Shown one piece after another: positions 34,962 through 42,216 of a stretch of 64,000 nucleotides of DNA (positions are counted from its first letter, which is position 1; each line of letters begins with the position of its first letter). The stretch comes from Pseudomonas sp. Bc-h (GTDB lineage: Bacteria; Pseudomonadota; Gammaproteobacteria; Pseudomonadales; Pseudomonadaceae): positions 188,342 through 252,341 of the forward strand of contig NZ_MUIN01000009.1 of NCBI RefSeq assembly GCF_002080045.1, in the 5' to 3' direction. Under the pieces are notes generated by a model, which worked only from the letters and a program-made list of their open reading frames with translations, was not told the DNA's origin and did no database searches. The position numbers were made by a program, and so were the translations under genes.

Positions 34962-35693
34962 TCAGCGGATGTCGACGCTGTAGCGGAAGTGGCTGGCATG
35001 CCCGCGAGAGCGGCGCCATTCCAGTGGTTGACCGGCGTAGTTGCGGGCCAGACGCTCGATCACCACCACCGGGCTGTTGGCCGGGACCTGTAGCAGGCGC
35101 GCATGCACTTCGCTGATGGCCTCGGCGGTCAGGGTCTCTTCGGCGTAGGCCACGACCTGCCCGCACAGCTCTTCATAAATGGGATAAAGCAGCGGGCCCT
35201 GCTTGCTCAGGTCGATTTCCAGCAGCGTCTGAAACTGCACCTGCGGCAGCCAGATTTCCTCGGCGAGCACAGGTTGTGCATCCAGCAGACGCAGACGGAT
35301 CATGCGAATCACTGGAGCGTCCAGTGGCAGACCCAGAGCGTGGGAAACGGCAGACGGCGCGCTGACCGGCTCGATCGACAGAATGCGGCTCTCGGGCACC
35401 TGACGCTCGCCGGAAACGCTTTGAAAGCGGAAAAAGCGGAACAGGGAAGACTGAAACTGCGGGCGACGAATGAACGTGCCACGGCCCTGTTGCCGTTCGA
35501 GGATATTCTCGCTGACCAACATGTCGATGGCTTTGCGTACAGTGCCGGTGGACAGGCAGTACTCGCTGGACAATGCGGCTTCGGTGGGAATCGCTTCGCC
35601 CGGACGCCAGCGGTTATTGGCGATCTGCTCAGCCAATTGATCACGCAGACGTTGGTAAAGCGGCAGACGGACATCACTGGATAGACGGTTCAT
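34962..35693 (-). CDS. GntR-family regulator, HutC subfamily
   Basis: The protein has 243 residues: an N-terminal winged HTH (about 8-75; NRWRPGEAIPTEAALSSEYC, STGTVRKAIDMLVSENILER) and a UTRA ligand-binding domain (about 95-235; ESRILSIEPVSAPSAVSHAL). UTRA domains bind small metabolites. It is first on the strand that continues into the MFS and amidohydrolase genes, so it likely represses that set and itself. A palindrome lies 27 bp upstream of its start. Confidence 0.9.
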   Translation of the reverse strand: MNRLSSDVRLPLYQRLRDQLAEQIANNRWRPGEAIPTEAALSSEYCLSTGTVRKAIDMLVSENILERQQGRGTFIRRPQFQSSLFRFFRFQSVSGERQVPESRILSIEPVSAPSAVSHALGLPLDAPVIRMIRLRLLDAQPVLAEEIWLPQVQFQTLLEIDLSKQGPLLYPIYEELCGQVVAYAEETLTAEAISEVHARLLQVPANSPVVVIERLARNYAGQPLEWRRSRGHASHFRYSVDIR

Positions 35694-35719
35694 AGGTCGC
35701 TTCGCTGTTGTAGTTATAT

Positions 35720-35735
35720 ATTCATCTATATGAAT
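35720..35735. promoter_or_regulatory. Candidate GntR operator
   Basis: ATTCATCTATATGAAT is an inverted repeat (6-bp arms, 4-bp spacer) 27-42 bp upstream of the GntR start, where it would overlap the promoter. Confidence 0.5.
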
Positions 35736-35836
35736 CTGAGCGAAGTATTGTCCCGTTACAATTTGTCGTCAAGGGTGGACGATGCGGTTGCCTGATGAGC
35801 GGTGCTGCTGCGAATGATTTCAAATCGACGTAAATC

Positions 35837-35929
35837 CTGTGGGAGGGAGCGCAGCTCGCGAGTCATTGGACCAGTCACCGCAGTGACATCTGCTCCACCG
35901 TCATCGCGAGCTGCGCTCCCTTCCACAGG
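35837..35929. repeat. REPIN of the TGTGGGAGGGAGC class
   Basis: CCTGTGGGAGGGAGCGCAGC and inverted GCTGCGCTCCCTTCCACAGG are separated by about 50 bp. It lies directly after the nitH stop. Confidence 0.8.
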
Positions 35930-35945
35930 TTATGCGGCGCAAAAC

Positions 35946-37232
35946 TCAGCGGCTTGCGACCTTGCGCTCAGCCACCGCCCCGACAATATGCTCCACCACA
36001 TATTGCGCATCCTGCGCCACGCCGGAGAACCGCCCCGAGCCCCAGGTGTAGAGCCAAGGCAGCCCGAGAAAATACAGCCCCGCTTGCGCCGTGACCCCGC
36101 GCTCATGGCCCGGATGACCACGACCGTTGAACACCGGCGCTTCGACCCAGGTGAAGTCCGGTGTGAAACCGATGCACCAGATGATGCTGGTGATGCCCTG
36201 CTCCACCAGATTCAACTCGCCGCGTTCCTCGGAAGGCGTCCACACCGGCTCGTAACGTTCGCCCGCAGGCGCGTCGATGCCCTGCTCGGCGATGTATTTG
36301 TCGATGGAGCCGTTGATCCGGTTATAGACCGCATCGGCGCTGTCCAGGCTGGCGCTCAGGTTGCTCGCGAACTGCAACGTTTGGCCCTGCAACCCTTCCA
36401 GGCGGCCGAACAACTCCATGCCCTCCAAAGCGAATTTGCGCAGGTCGATGTCCCGCCCGCCATCGCGCCCGGTCACGTAATGGTTAGTGTTGTCGCGCAC
36501 ACCCTCACGCAGCGGATGGGTGTCGACACCGATCCGGTAATAGCCCATTTGCGCGAGCCAGTCGACCACGTCCTTGCCGCGATAGAAGCGTGCACAACGG
36601 GGCGCATCGCCTACAGCCAGAAACACTTTGCGCCCCGCCAGATGCAAGTCTTCGGCGATCTGCGCACCGGACTGCCCGGAACCGACGACCAGCACATTGC
36701 CCTCTGGCAGCGCCTGAGGATTGCGGTACTGCTCGGAATGAATCTGGGTGATCCCGGCCGGCAGACGCTCGGCCAGGCGCGGAATGATCGGCGTGTGATA
36801 ACCGCCCGACGCGCAGATCACCTGATCGGCGGTGAAGTCGCCTTGAGAGGTGTGTACCTCGAAGCCGCCTGCCGCACGGGGTACCACGCGCCTGACCGCC
36901 ACGCCTTCACGCACCGGTGCGTTGACGGCTTTGACGAAGCCTGCGAGGTAGTCGTTGATTTCGTCTTTTTTCATGAAGCCGTGAGGGTCCTGGCCACCGT
37001 GCTCTTCGCTATAGCGATAGCCCGGCAGCGCGCACTGCCAGTTCGGCGTGACCAGGCTGAACGCGTCCCACCGCTGGTTGCGCCAGGTGTGGGTCAGGCT
37101 GTGTTTTTCCAGCACCAGATGATCGACGCCCTGCTGTTGCAGGTAATAGCTGGCGGACAAACCCGCCTGGCCGCCGCCGACGATGATGACGCTGTGGTGA
37201 GGTGCTTTGATGGAAGTGATCGAGCTGGTCAT
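35946..37232 (-). CDS. nitH: Nit1C flavin-dependent oxidoreductase, MSMEG_0569 family
   Basis: The protein has 428 residues from MTSSITSIKAPHHSVIIVGG (GGAG upstream; the frame is open 21 codons earlier). The FAD-binding motif is VIIVGGGQAGLSASYYL, the NAD(P)H-binding motif is VLVVGSGQSGAQIAEDL, and a central FHxG/W-like region characterises flavoprotein monooxygenases. It matches the MSMEG_0569-type flavoprotein conserved at the end of Nit1C clusters. The substrate is unknown; hydroxylation or oxidation of a nitrile precursor is plausible. It is the last gene of the nit operon (59-bp gap after nitG). Confidence 0.88.
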   Translation of the reverse strand: MTSSITSIKAPHHSVIIVGGGQAGLSASYYLQQQGVDHLVLEKHSLTHTWRNQRWDAFSLVTPNWQCALPGYRYSEEHGGQDPHGFMKKDEINDYLAGFVKAVNAPVREGVAVRRVVPRAAGGFEVHTSQGDFTADQVICASGGYHTPIIPRLAERLPAGITQIHSEQYRNPQALPEGNVLVVGSGQSGAQIAEDLHLAGRKVFLAVGDAPRCARFYRGKDVVDWLAQMGYYRIGVDTHPLREGVRDNTNHYVTGRDGGRDIDLRKFALEGMELFGRLEGLQGQTLQFASNLSASLDSADAVYNRINGSIDKYIAEQGIDAPAGERYEPVWTPSEERGELNLVEQGITSIIWCIGFTPDFTWVEAPVFNGRGHPGHERGVTAQAGLYFLGLPWLYTWGSGRFSGVAQDAQYVVEHIVGAVAERKVASR

Positions 37233-37291
37233 GATGGAGGCTCCGCCGTTGAATATGTGAGTTGTTAAACCTTTGGCAGCACGGCCGGCCG

Positions 37292-37612
37292 TCAAAACGA
37301 ACTCCAGCCAGCCCCGGTCACCCGGCCGCCACCTTCGGTTCTCATGCTGAGGACTTCCACCTGCCCGCCCTCCAGACCATGGGCTTGCCCCTTGAGGCTG
37401 CCGAGGGTGTCCATGGCCGAACTGCAGTAGAACCCCTTCACCTGTTTCACCCGCTCGGAGGCATTGTTCAGACCGCCTTCGATCCGTTGCAGAAAGTCCG
37501 CCAGCGGGTAACTGGCGCCTTCCTGCAAGTGTTCGTAGATCACGGTCGAGGGCGAGTAACCGGCGGCTTCTTTGCCGTTGGGCCAGCGGATCCTGAAATT
37601 GACGGCGGGCAT
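37292..37612 (-). CDS. nitG: Nit1C protein, MSMEG_0570 family nitrogen starvation response protein
   Basis: This 106-residue protein starts MPAVNFRIRWPNGKEAAGYS, with VIYEHLQEGASYPLADFLQR and a central Cys (VKGFYCSSAMD). The start motif (PAVNFRIRWPDG) and the size are those of the MSMEG_0570 family, found essentially only in Nit1C clusters. Function is unknown. One base separates it from nitF, so co-translation is expected. Confidence 0.88.
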   Translation of the reverse strand: MPAVNFRIRWPNGKEAAGYSPSTVIYEHLQEGASYPLADFLQRIEGGLNNASERVKQVKGFYCSSAMDTLGSLKGQAHGLEGGQVEVLSMRTEGGGRVTGAGWSSF

Positions 37613-37613
37613 G

Positions 37614-38642
37614 TCAGTGCTCCTGTTTTGCAGACAAAGGTGAAAGATCGAGATCGGGGTAGCTGAAACCGGTGAACGGCTGTGCTTTCAGGTTCCAGAA
37701 AGTGCGACGCTGAAAGCCGTGTTGAACGTTGAGCTCGGCGCTCTCGGTGATCACACCGATGCGTTCGCAACGCAAACCTTCAAAGGCGAATGCGGTCTGG
37801 ACGCTCGGCCAGTCGGCCTCATCCAGGGTCATGAGAAAACCGTAGCTGGGGAACACTTGCAGCCAGCGCAGCAGATCGGCATCTGCCGGACACGGCAAGG
37901 CTTGCAGATCGATATCGCCGCCACAGCCGGTGGTCTCCAGCAACATCAACAGACTGCCCAGGACCCCGGCGTTGCTGATGTCCTTGGCGGCGTGCAGCAG
38001 TTGCGCTTCGGCCAGACGCGGCAGGACTTCCAGCTTGCTGCGCAGGCGTTCGGCAGGCACGCCTTCGAAGGCTTTCCAGTAGGTGCTGTCGGCGTGCCAA
38101 TAACCTTCGAGGTCCACCGCCATGGCGATCACCTGACCGGGTTTGACGTGCAGCGTCGACAGCAACTTGCTGGCGATACCGGTGATCGCCACGGCCAGCG
38201 CGGTCGGGTTGTGTGTAGCAAGGCTGGTGTGTCCGCCCGCCAGCATCAGCCCGTAGGCTTCGCAGGCGGCGCGAATCCCGGCGAGGATTTCCTGGGCGGC
38301 GGCATCGTCGTGATGCCAGTAGGCGTTGACTACCGCTGTCGCCCGGCCGCCCATGGCCGTGATGTCGCTGACATTGGCCATCACCGCCGACCACCCGGCA
38401 AACCACGGTGCGGCTTTGACGAAGCCGGGCAACATGCCTTCGATGGCCAGCAGCTGAAACTGATCGCCACAGGCAATGGCGGCGGTGTCGTCGCCAGGCA
38501 AGGCGTACAGCTGCGCGCGGGTCAGCTGTTTTTCAGTCGCGCCAATCACCCGCGCCGGTTGCTGGATCGCCTGTTTCGACAGCATCGCCGGGGTGCCGCG
38601 CAGCGTTTCCAGCAGCGCATCCAGATCCAGTGAGTCAGCCAT
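37614..38642 (-). CDS. nitF: Nit1C AIR synthase-like protein, sll0787 family
   Basis: The protein has 342 residues of the PurM/SelD fold. An ATP/Mg-binding segment (ALPGDDTAAIACGDQFQLLA) is followed by GWSAVMANVSDITAMGGRAT and a glycine-rich GLMLAGGHTSLATHNP. The C-terminal domain has AAKDISNAGVLGSLLMLLE. The family uses ATP to activate amide or acyl oxygens; the partner in Nit1C is not known. Its start overlaps nitE by 8 bp. Confidence 0.9.
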   Translation of the reverse strand: MADSLDLDALLETLRGTPAMLSKQAIQQPARVIGATEKQLTRAQLYALPGDDTAAIACGDQFQLLAIEGMLPGFVKAAPWFAGWSAVMANVSDITAMGGRATAVVNAYWHHDDAAAQEILAGIRAACEAYGLMLAGGHTSLATHNPTALAVAITGIASKLLSTLHVKPGQVIAMAVDLEGYWHADSTYWKAFEGVPAERLRSKLEVLPRLAEAQLLHAAKDISNAGVLGSLLMLLETTGCGGDIDLQALPCPADADLLRWLQVFPSYGFLMTLDEADWPSVQTAFAFEGLRCERIGVITESAELNVQHGFQRRTFWNLKAQPFTGFSYPDLDLSPLSAKQEH

Positions 38643-39195
38643 GGCGCGCCACCTTCAGTGCACGCAGCGAGACCTGACGCGGCATCAGCGGGTAGCTCGC
38701 CAGATCCGCCTGCATCAGGCAGTGAGGCTGACCAAGCAATTTGAGGTGTTCGAGGGTCTGCCATTGCAGGCCATGGAAATACCCCTCGTTCGGAGCCTGG
38801 ACAGTGGCGCGGAACACTTCGCAACCCAAGTCCTTGGCCCGGGACACCGCTTCGTTGACCAACGCCTTGCCGATCATGCTGTGCCGACGATACGCCTGCG
38901 CCACGCACAGGCGACCACCGAACCAAAGACCCGGCTCGGGTTGATAGATGCGAACGGCTCCGACCACCTGATCCGCCATGCCGCAACTGCCCGCCAGCGC
39001 AACGATGGCGGTGGCCTGAAAGTCGTGGCTGTCCTTGTCCTGGGGCAGCAGTTGTTGCTCGTCGGAAAACACCGAGCGCCGCAGCGCGAAGTACGCCTGT
39101 TTCTCCCAGTTCTCGGTGGCGGGCTTGACCACCAGTTCACCGGCCCTAAAGGGTTCGAAGGTGCTGTCGACAAGCGCAAAGGCCAAGTTGTGCAT
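38635..39195 (-). CDS. nitE: Nit1C GNAT N-acetyltransferase, MSMEG_0567/sll0786 family
   Basis: The protein has 186 residues from MHNLAFALVDSTFEPFRAGE (the frame is open 29 codons earlier). The GNAT core is VGAVRIYQPEPGLWFGGRLC, then VAQAYRRHSMIGKALVNEAV (the R-x-x-x-x-x-G-acetyl-CoA loop, with Ser-Met-Ile variation) and GCEVFRATVQAPNEGYF. In Nit1C clusters this family sits between the radical SAM and AIR-synthase genes, sometimes fused to the latter. The acyl acceptor is unknown. Confidence 0.88.
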   Translation of the reverse strand: MHNLAFALVDSTFEPFRAGELVVKPATENWEKQAYFALRRSVFSDEQQLLPQDKDSHDFQATAIVALAGSCGMADQVVGAVRIYQPEPGLWFGGRLCVAQAYRRHSMIGKALVNEAVSRAKDLGCEVFRATVQAPNEGYFHGLQWQTLEHLKLLGQPHCLMQADLASYPLMPRQVSLRALKVARHG

Positions 39196-39236
39196 GATCC
39201 GTCTCCCGAGGCGCGAAAAGGTCTGATCGCGGTTCG

Positions 39237-40319
39237 CTATTCGTGATTTTTGAGCGCCGAACACGCGCCGCACTTGGCACACCCGGCGTTGATATTTTCC
39301 GAGTGCAAGCCGTGACGCCGCAGGCTCGCGCCGATCTGTGGATACAACCGGGCCATCATTGCGCTGTCGGGTTTCGGGTGGCGGGCCAGTGGCGTGCCGT
39401 CGATGGGCACGAAAGGCACCACGAAGGGATAAACGCCCATCGCACTCAAGCGCTCGCTCATCTCGGTGATCGCGCGTTCGCTGTCGCCCAGCCCTGCGAG
39501 AATGTAGGTGCTGACCTGGCCGCGCCCGAACACCTTCACCGCCGCTTCAAAGGCTTCGAAATAGCGGCTCAGCGGTACTTCGGCCTTGCCCGGCATGATC
39601 CGCTGACGCACCTCGTCGGTGACCGCCTCCAAGTGCATGCCCAGCGACACCACACCGCTTTCAGCAAGGCGCTCGAACCAGATGTCGTCATCCGGCGGTT
39701 CGCATTGCGCCTGAATCGGCAGGTCGACAGCAGCGGTCACGGCAGCGGCGGATTCACAGAGAATCGCAGCGCCACGGTCCGGCGTCTGCGGGGTGCCTGT
39801 GGTCATCACCATGTGTTTGACGCCATCCAGTTCCACGGCGGCCTTGGCCACTTCGGCCAGTTGCTGTGGGCGTTTACGGGCAATGGTCTTGCCCGCTGCC
39901 AGCGACTGTCCTATGGCGCAAAACTGGCAGGAGGTGCTGCGATCGTTGAAGCGGATGCAGTGCTGCAAGACGGTGGTCGCCAGCACGTCCGAGCTGTGCA
40001 GCGTGGCGATCTTCCAGTACGGGATGCCGTCGGCGGTGCTGCGGCTGTAGAAGTTCGGCACGCCGGGCATCTTCACCTGCCCGACCTGCAAGCCCTCGCG
40101 AAAGATCAGCGCCAGGCTGCCATCGGCGCTGGGCTGGGCCTGATAGGGCGAGCTTTGCGAGGCCTGATTGAGGATCGGCACCATCATGGTCCGCTCGCCA
40201 AAGGTCAGCGCCTTGTGGTCCGAAGGCCCGGCGCCGCCCTGCCGCGACAGACCGTTTTGCGCAGCCGGCCAGCGCACCCCATGGCATTGCAGCTCGGCGA
40301 GCAGTTCATTGGTTTGCAT
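39237..40319 (-). CDS. nitD: Nit1C radical SAM protein, MSMEG_0568 family
   Basis: The protein has 360 residues. The cluster-binding Cys are C121-x9-C131-x2-C134 (HCIRFNDRSTSCQFCAIG), a spacing unlike the usual Cx3Cx2C. A second Cys triplet, C347-x2-C350-x2-C353 (GCAKCGAC), near the C-terminus could hold an auxiliary FeS cluster. The barrel region has MVMTTGTPQTPDRGA and LGMHLEAVTDEVRQRI, recalling lipoyl-synthase/biotin-synthase-like members. It starts within nitC (14-bp overlap). The reaction is unknown. Confidence 0.9.
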   Translation of the reverse strand: MQTNELLAELQCHGVRWPAAQNGLSRQGGAGPSDHKALTFGERTMMVPILNQASQSSPYQAQPSADGSLALIFREGLQVGQVKMPGVPNFYSRSTADGIPYWKIATLHSSDVLATTVLQHCIRFNDRSTSCQFCAIGQSLAAGKTIARKRPQQLAEVAKAAVELDGVKHMVMTTGTPQTPDRGAAILCESAAAVTAAVDLPIQAQCEPPDDDIWFERLAESGVVSLGMHLEAVTDEVRQRIMPGKAEVPLSRYFEAFEAAVKVFGRGQVSTYILAGLGDSERAITEMSERLSAMGVYPFVVPFVPIDGTPLARHPKPDSAMMARLYPQIGASLRRHGLHSENINAGCAKCGACSALKNHE

Positions 40320-41283
40320 GATCGAGCTCCTTGCCCTGCAGGGTCATGTGATGGGCGCCGCGCTCGTGGACCTTGGCGGTCGGCGTGCGGTCGATCAGCA
40401 GGCTGAGCAGCTCCGGGCGGCTGTAATGCCCCACCGAATCCATCATCCGTTTGCGTTTGTCGATCAGCTTCAGGTCGAGATCGGCAACCACCCAGCCCTC
40501 GCCCTTGCGCAGCGGCTCGCCGAGCAATTTGCCTTCCGGCGAGACGATCGCGGTGAAGCAGCCACCGGAAATCGGTCCTAGGGCGCAGCCGGTGTCCTGC
40601 ATGATCTGGCCTTGCTGATCGGCGTCGAGCCAGGCAGTGGCGTTGACCACGAAGCAGCCGGATTCCAGCGCGTGATGGCGGATGGTGACTTCGATCTGTT
40701 CGGCAAAGATGTCGCCCACCAGCGAGCCCGGAAACATCGCTACGTGAATCTGCTCGCCGTCGGCCATCAAGGCGTAGCGCGCCAGCGGGTTGTAATGTTC
40801 CCAACAGGCCAGCGAGCCGATACGGCCCACGGCACTGTCGACGGCGCGCAGCCCGGAGCCATCGCCCTGCCCCCAGACCATGCGTTCGTGATAGGTCGGG
40901 GTGATCTTGCGCCGGTGTTGAATCAGCGTGCCGTCGGCGTCGAATAGCAGTTGTGCGTTGTAGGTCGTGCCGCCTTCGCGCTCATTGACGCCGATGGAGG
41001 CGACGATTCCGGCTTCACGGCAGGCCTCGCCAATCTGCCGGGTAACGTCGGAGGGCACGGTGACCGATTGTTCCAGCAGTTGCAGGTGTTCCTTGCCCAT
41101 CGCGAACGGCGGCTGGACGAAGGAGAAATAGGGGTAGTAAGGCACCACGGTTTCCGGGAAAACCGCGAATTGCACACCCTCGCGACCCAGCGTGAGCAAG
41201 GTCTCGCACAACTTGGCGACGGTGGCTTCGCGGGAGTACAGCACGGGGCTGAACTGAACGGCGGCGGCGCGGATGGTGGTCAT
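40306..41283 (-). CDS. nitC: Nitrilase of the Nit1C cluster
   Basis: The protein has 325 residues from MTTIRAAAVQFSPVLYSREA (the ATG at 41283 is preferred over an extension into the upstream gap). The nitrilase triad is E44 (FPETVVPYYPYFS), K126 (HRRKITPTYHERMVWG) and C160 (SLACWEHYNPLARYALMADG); Cys-Trp-Glu is typical of true nitrilases. It should hydrolyse a nitrile to acid plus ammonia in the cytosol. The Nit1C cluster has been linked in the literature to cyanide-nitrogen assimilation in P. fluorescens; the natural substrate is not settled. Confidence 0.95.
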   Translation of the reverse strand: MTTIRAAAVQFSPVLYSREATVAKLCETLLTLGREGVQFAVFPETVVPYYPYFSFVQPPFAMGKEHLQLLEQSVTVPSDVTRQIGEACREAGIVASIGVNEREGGTTYNAQLLFDADGTLIQHRRKITPTYHERMVWGQGDGSGLRAVDSAVGRIGSLACWEHYNPLARYALMADGEQIHVAMFPGSLVGDIFAEQIEVTIRHHALESGCFVVNATAWLDADQQGQIMQDTGCALGPISGGCFTAIVSPEGKLLGEPLRKGEGWVVADLDLKLIDKRKRMMDSVGHYSRPELLSLLIDRTPTAKVHERGAHHMTLQGKELDHANQ

Positions 41284-41369
41284 GGGGTGGTCCTGACGAA
41301 GCTGTTGATTCCCTGCCTCAAGCAGGTCCAATTACTCTGCGGATGGCACACGTCTGGAAATGAACAAAT

Positions 41370-41462
41370 CCGTGGGAGGGAGCTTGCTCGCGAATGCTCT
41401 ATCAGACGCTGAAGATGCGTCGGCTGTATCGACGTATTCGCGAGCAAGCTCCCTTCCACAGG
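41370..41462. repeat. REPIN inside the nit operon
   Basis: CCGTGGGAGGGAGCTTGCTC and inverted GAGCAAGCTCCCTTCCACAG, with CGCGAAT/ATTCGCG inner arms, form a ~93-bp palindromic element between nitB and nitC. It occupies nearly half of the 209-bp gap and may cause partial termination or stabilise the nitB message. Confidence 0.85.
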
Positions 41463-41492
41463 GGATTGCGTCATGGTGCAGACGCTGTGAAA

Positions 41493-41975
41493 TCAGGCCG
41501 TCCAGGTATCGATGATCATCGCGCCCTCGCGGCGCATCAGCAGGCGCAGGTCCATCACGTCCAGCGGGTTGATCGGGCGAATGCCTTCGATCAGCGCTTT
41601 TTCGGTCTGGCCGTACAGCGCCTGCAAGGCAAAACGGCAGGCGTAGACTTCGCCGCCTTCGGCCATGAATGCCTTGATCTGGTTGTTCACCGCCAGATGC
41701 CCCGGAAACGCCTCGGCACCCAATGTCGGGAAGCCACGTTGCACACCCAGTTGCACGCCCGGCCCGTAGAGCAGCACCTTGGTTTCAAAGCCCTTACGCA
41801 GCAGACGCTTGGCCTGAAGCATGTTGACCAGGCCGATGGACCCCTCGAACGCGATGGTGTGGAAGGTCAGCAGGGCTTTTTCCCCCGGCTCGGCTTTGAC
41901 GTCCTCGAAGACCTTCTCTTCGTAATTGACCAGGAAGTCGCCGTCTTGATAGTGGTTGATGTCTACGCTTGGCAT
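41493..41975 (-). CDS. nitB: Nit1C protein, MSMEG_0572/Sll0783 family nitrogen starvation response protein
   Basis: The protein has 160 residues from MPSVDINHYQDGDFLVNYEE, chosen because GGAGCG lies upstream and the family begins here. It has TFHTIAFEGSIGLVNMLQAK, VLLYGPGVQLGVQRGFPTLG and a Cys (GEVYACRFALQALYG), resembling the DsrE/DsrF-like fold. Synechocystis Sll0783, the family's reference, is induced by nitrogen starvation. It is first in the operon, with a -24/-12 promoter about 70 bp upstream. Function is unknown. Confidence 0.88.
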   Translation of the reverse strand: MPSVDINHYQDGDFLVNYEEKVFEDVKAEPGEKALLTFHTIAFEGSIGLVNMLQAKRLLRKGFETKVLLYGPGVQLGVQRGFPTLGAEAFPGHLAVNNQIKAFMAEGGEVYACRFALQALYGQTEKALIEGIRPINPLDVMDLRLLMRREGAMIIDTWTA

Positions 41976-42042
41976 GTCGTCGCTCCGTTCGTTCGAGTGT
42001 TGTCGGTGTTCTGGATCGTTCACCGGGTGACACCTTGGATAG

Positions 42043-42058
42043 AGCGAACGCCGTGCCA
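42043..42058 (-). promoter_or_regulatory. Sigma-54 (-24/-12) promoter of the nit operon
   Basis: On the minus strand the sequence is TGGCACGGCGTTCGCT, against consensus TGGCACG-N4-TTGCW. The invariant GG and GC are 10 bases apart and one T is a C. It would start transcription near 42030, about 55 bases before the nitB ATG, which fits the sigma-54-type activator encoded divergently. Confidence 0.75.
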
Positions 42059-42150
42059 ACAAATAAAAGGCGTCCGTCGTGGGCACTAACTCTTTGATAT
42101 CGCAGAAGATCGCTATCTGATCCGGTTATTTGCCAGCGTTCTGATGCTTT

Positions 42151-42190
42151 CGGGAAATTACGCATTCCCGTAGAAGTACGAATATTCGTA
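42151..42190. promoter_or_regulatory. Candidate enhancer (activator-binding) sites between nitA and nitB
   Basis: Two palindromes: CGGGAA-N8-TTCCCG (42151-42170) and TACGAATATTCGTA (42177-42190). They lie about 95-145 bp upstream of the -24/-12 element, the usual distance for sigma-54 activators, and just before the nitA start, so autoregulation is possible. Confidence 0.5.
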
Positions 42191-42216
42191 ATGCCACATC
42201 ACGAGATTTCGTACTC

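Noticed and set aside
35802..37268. 488-residue plus-strand frame
   Set aside because: It is antisense of nitH and runs through a REPIN.
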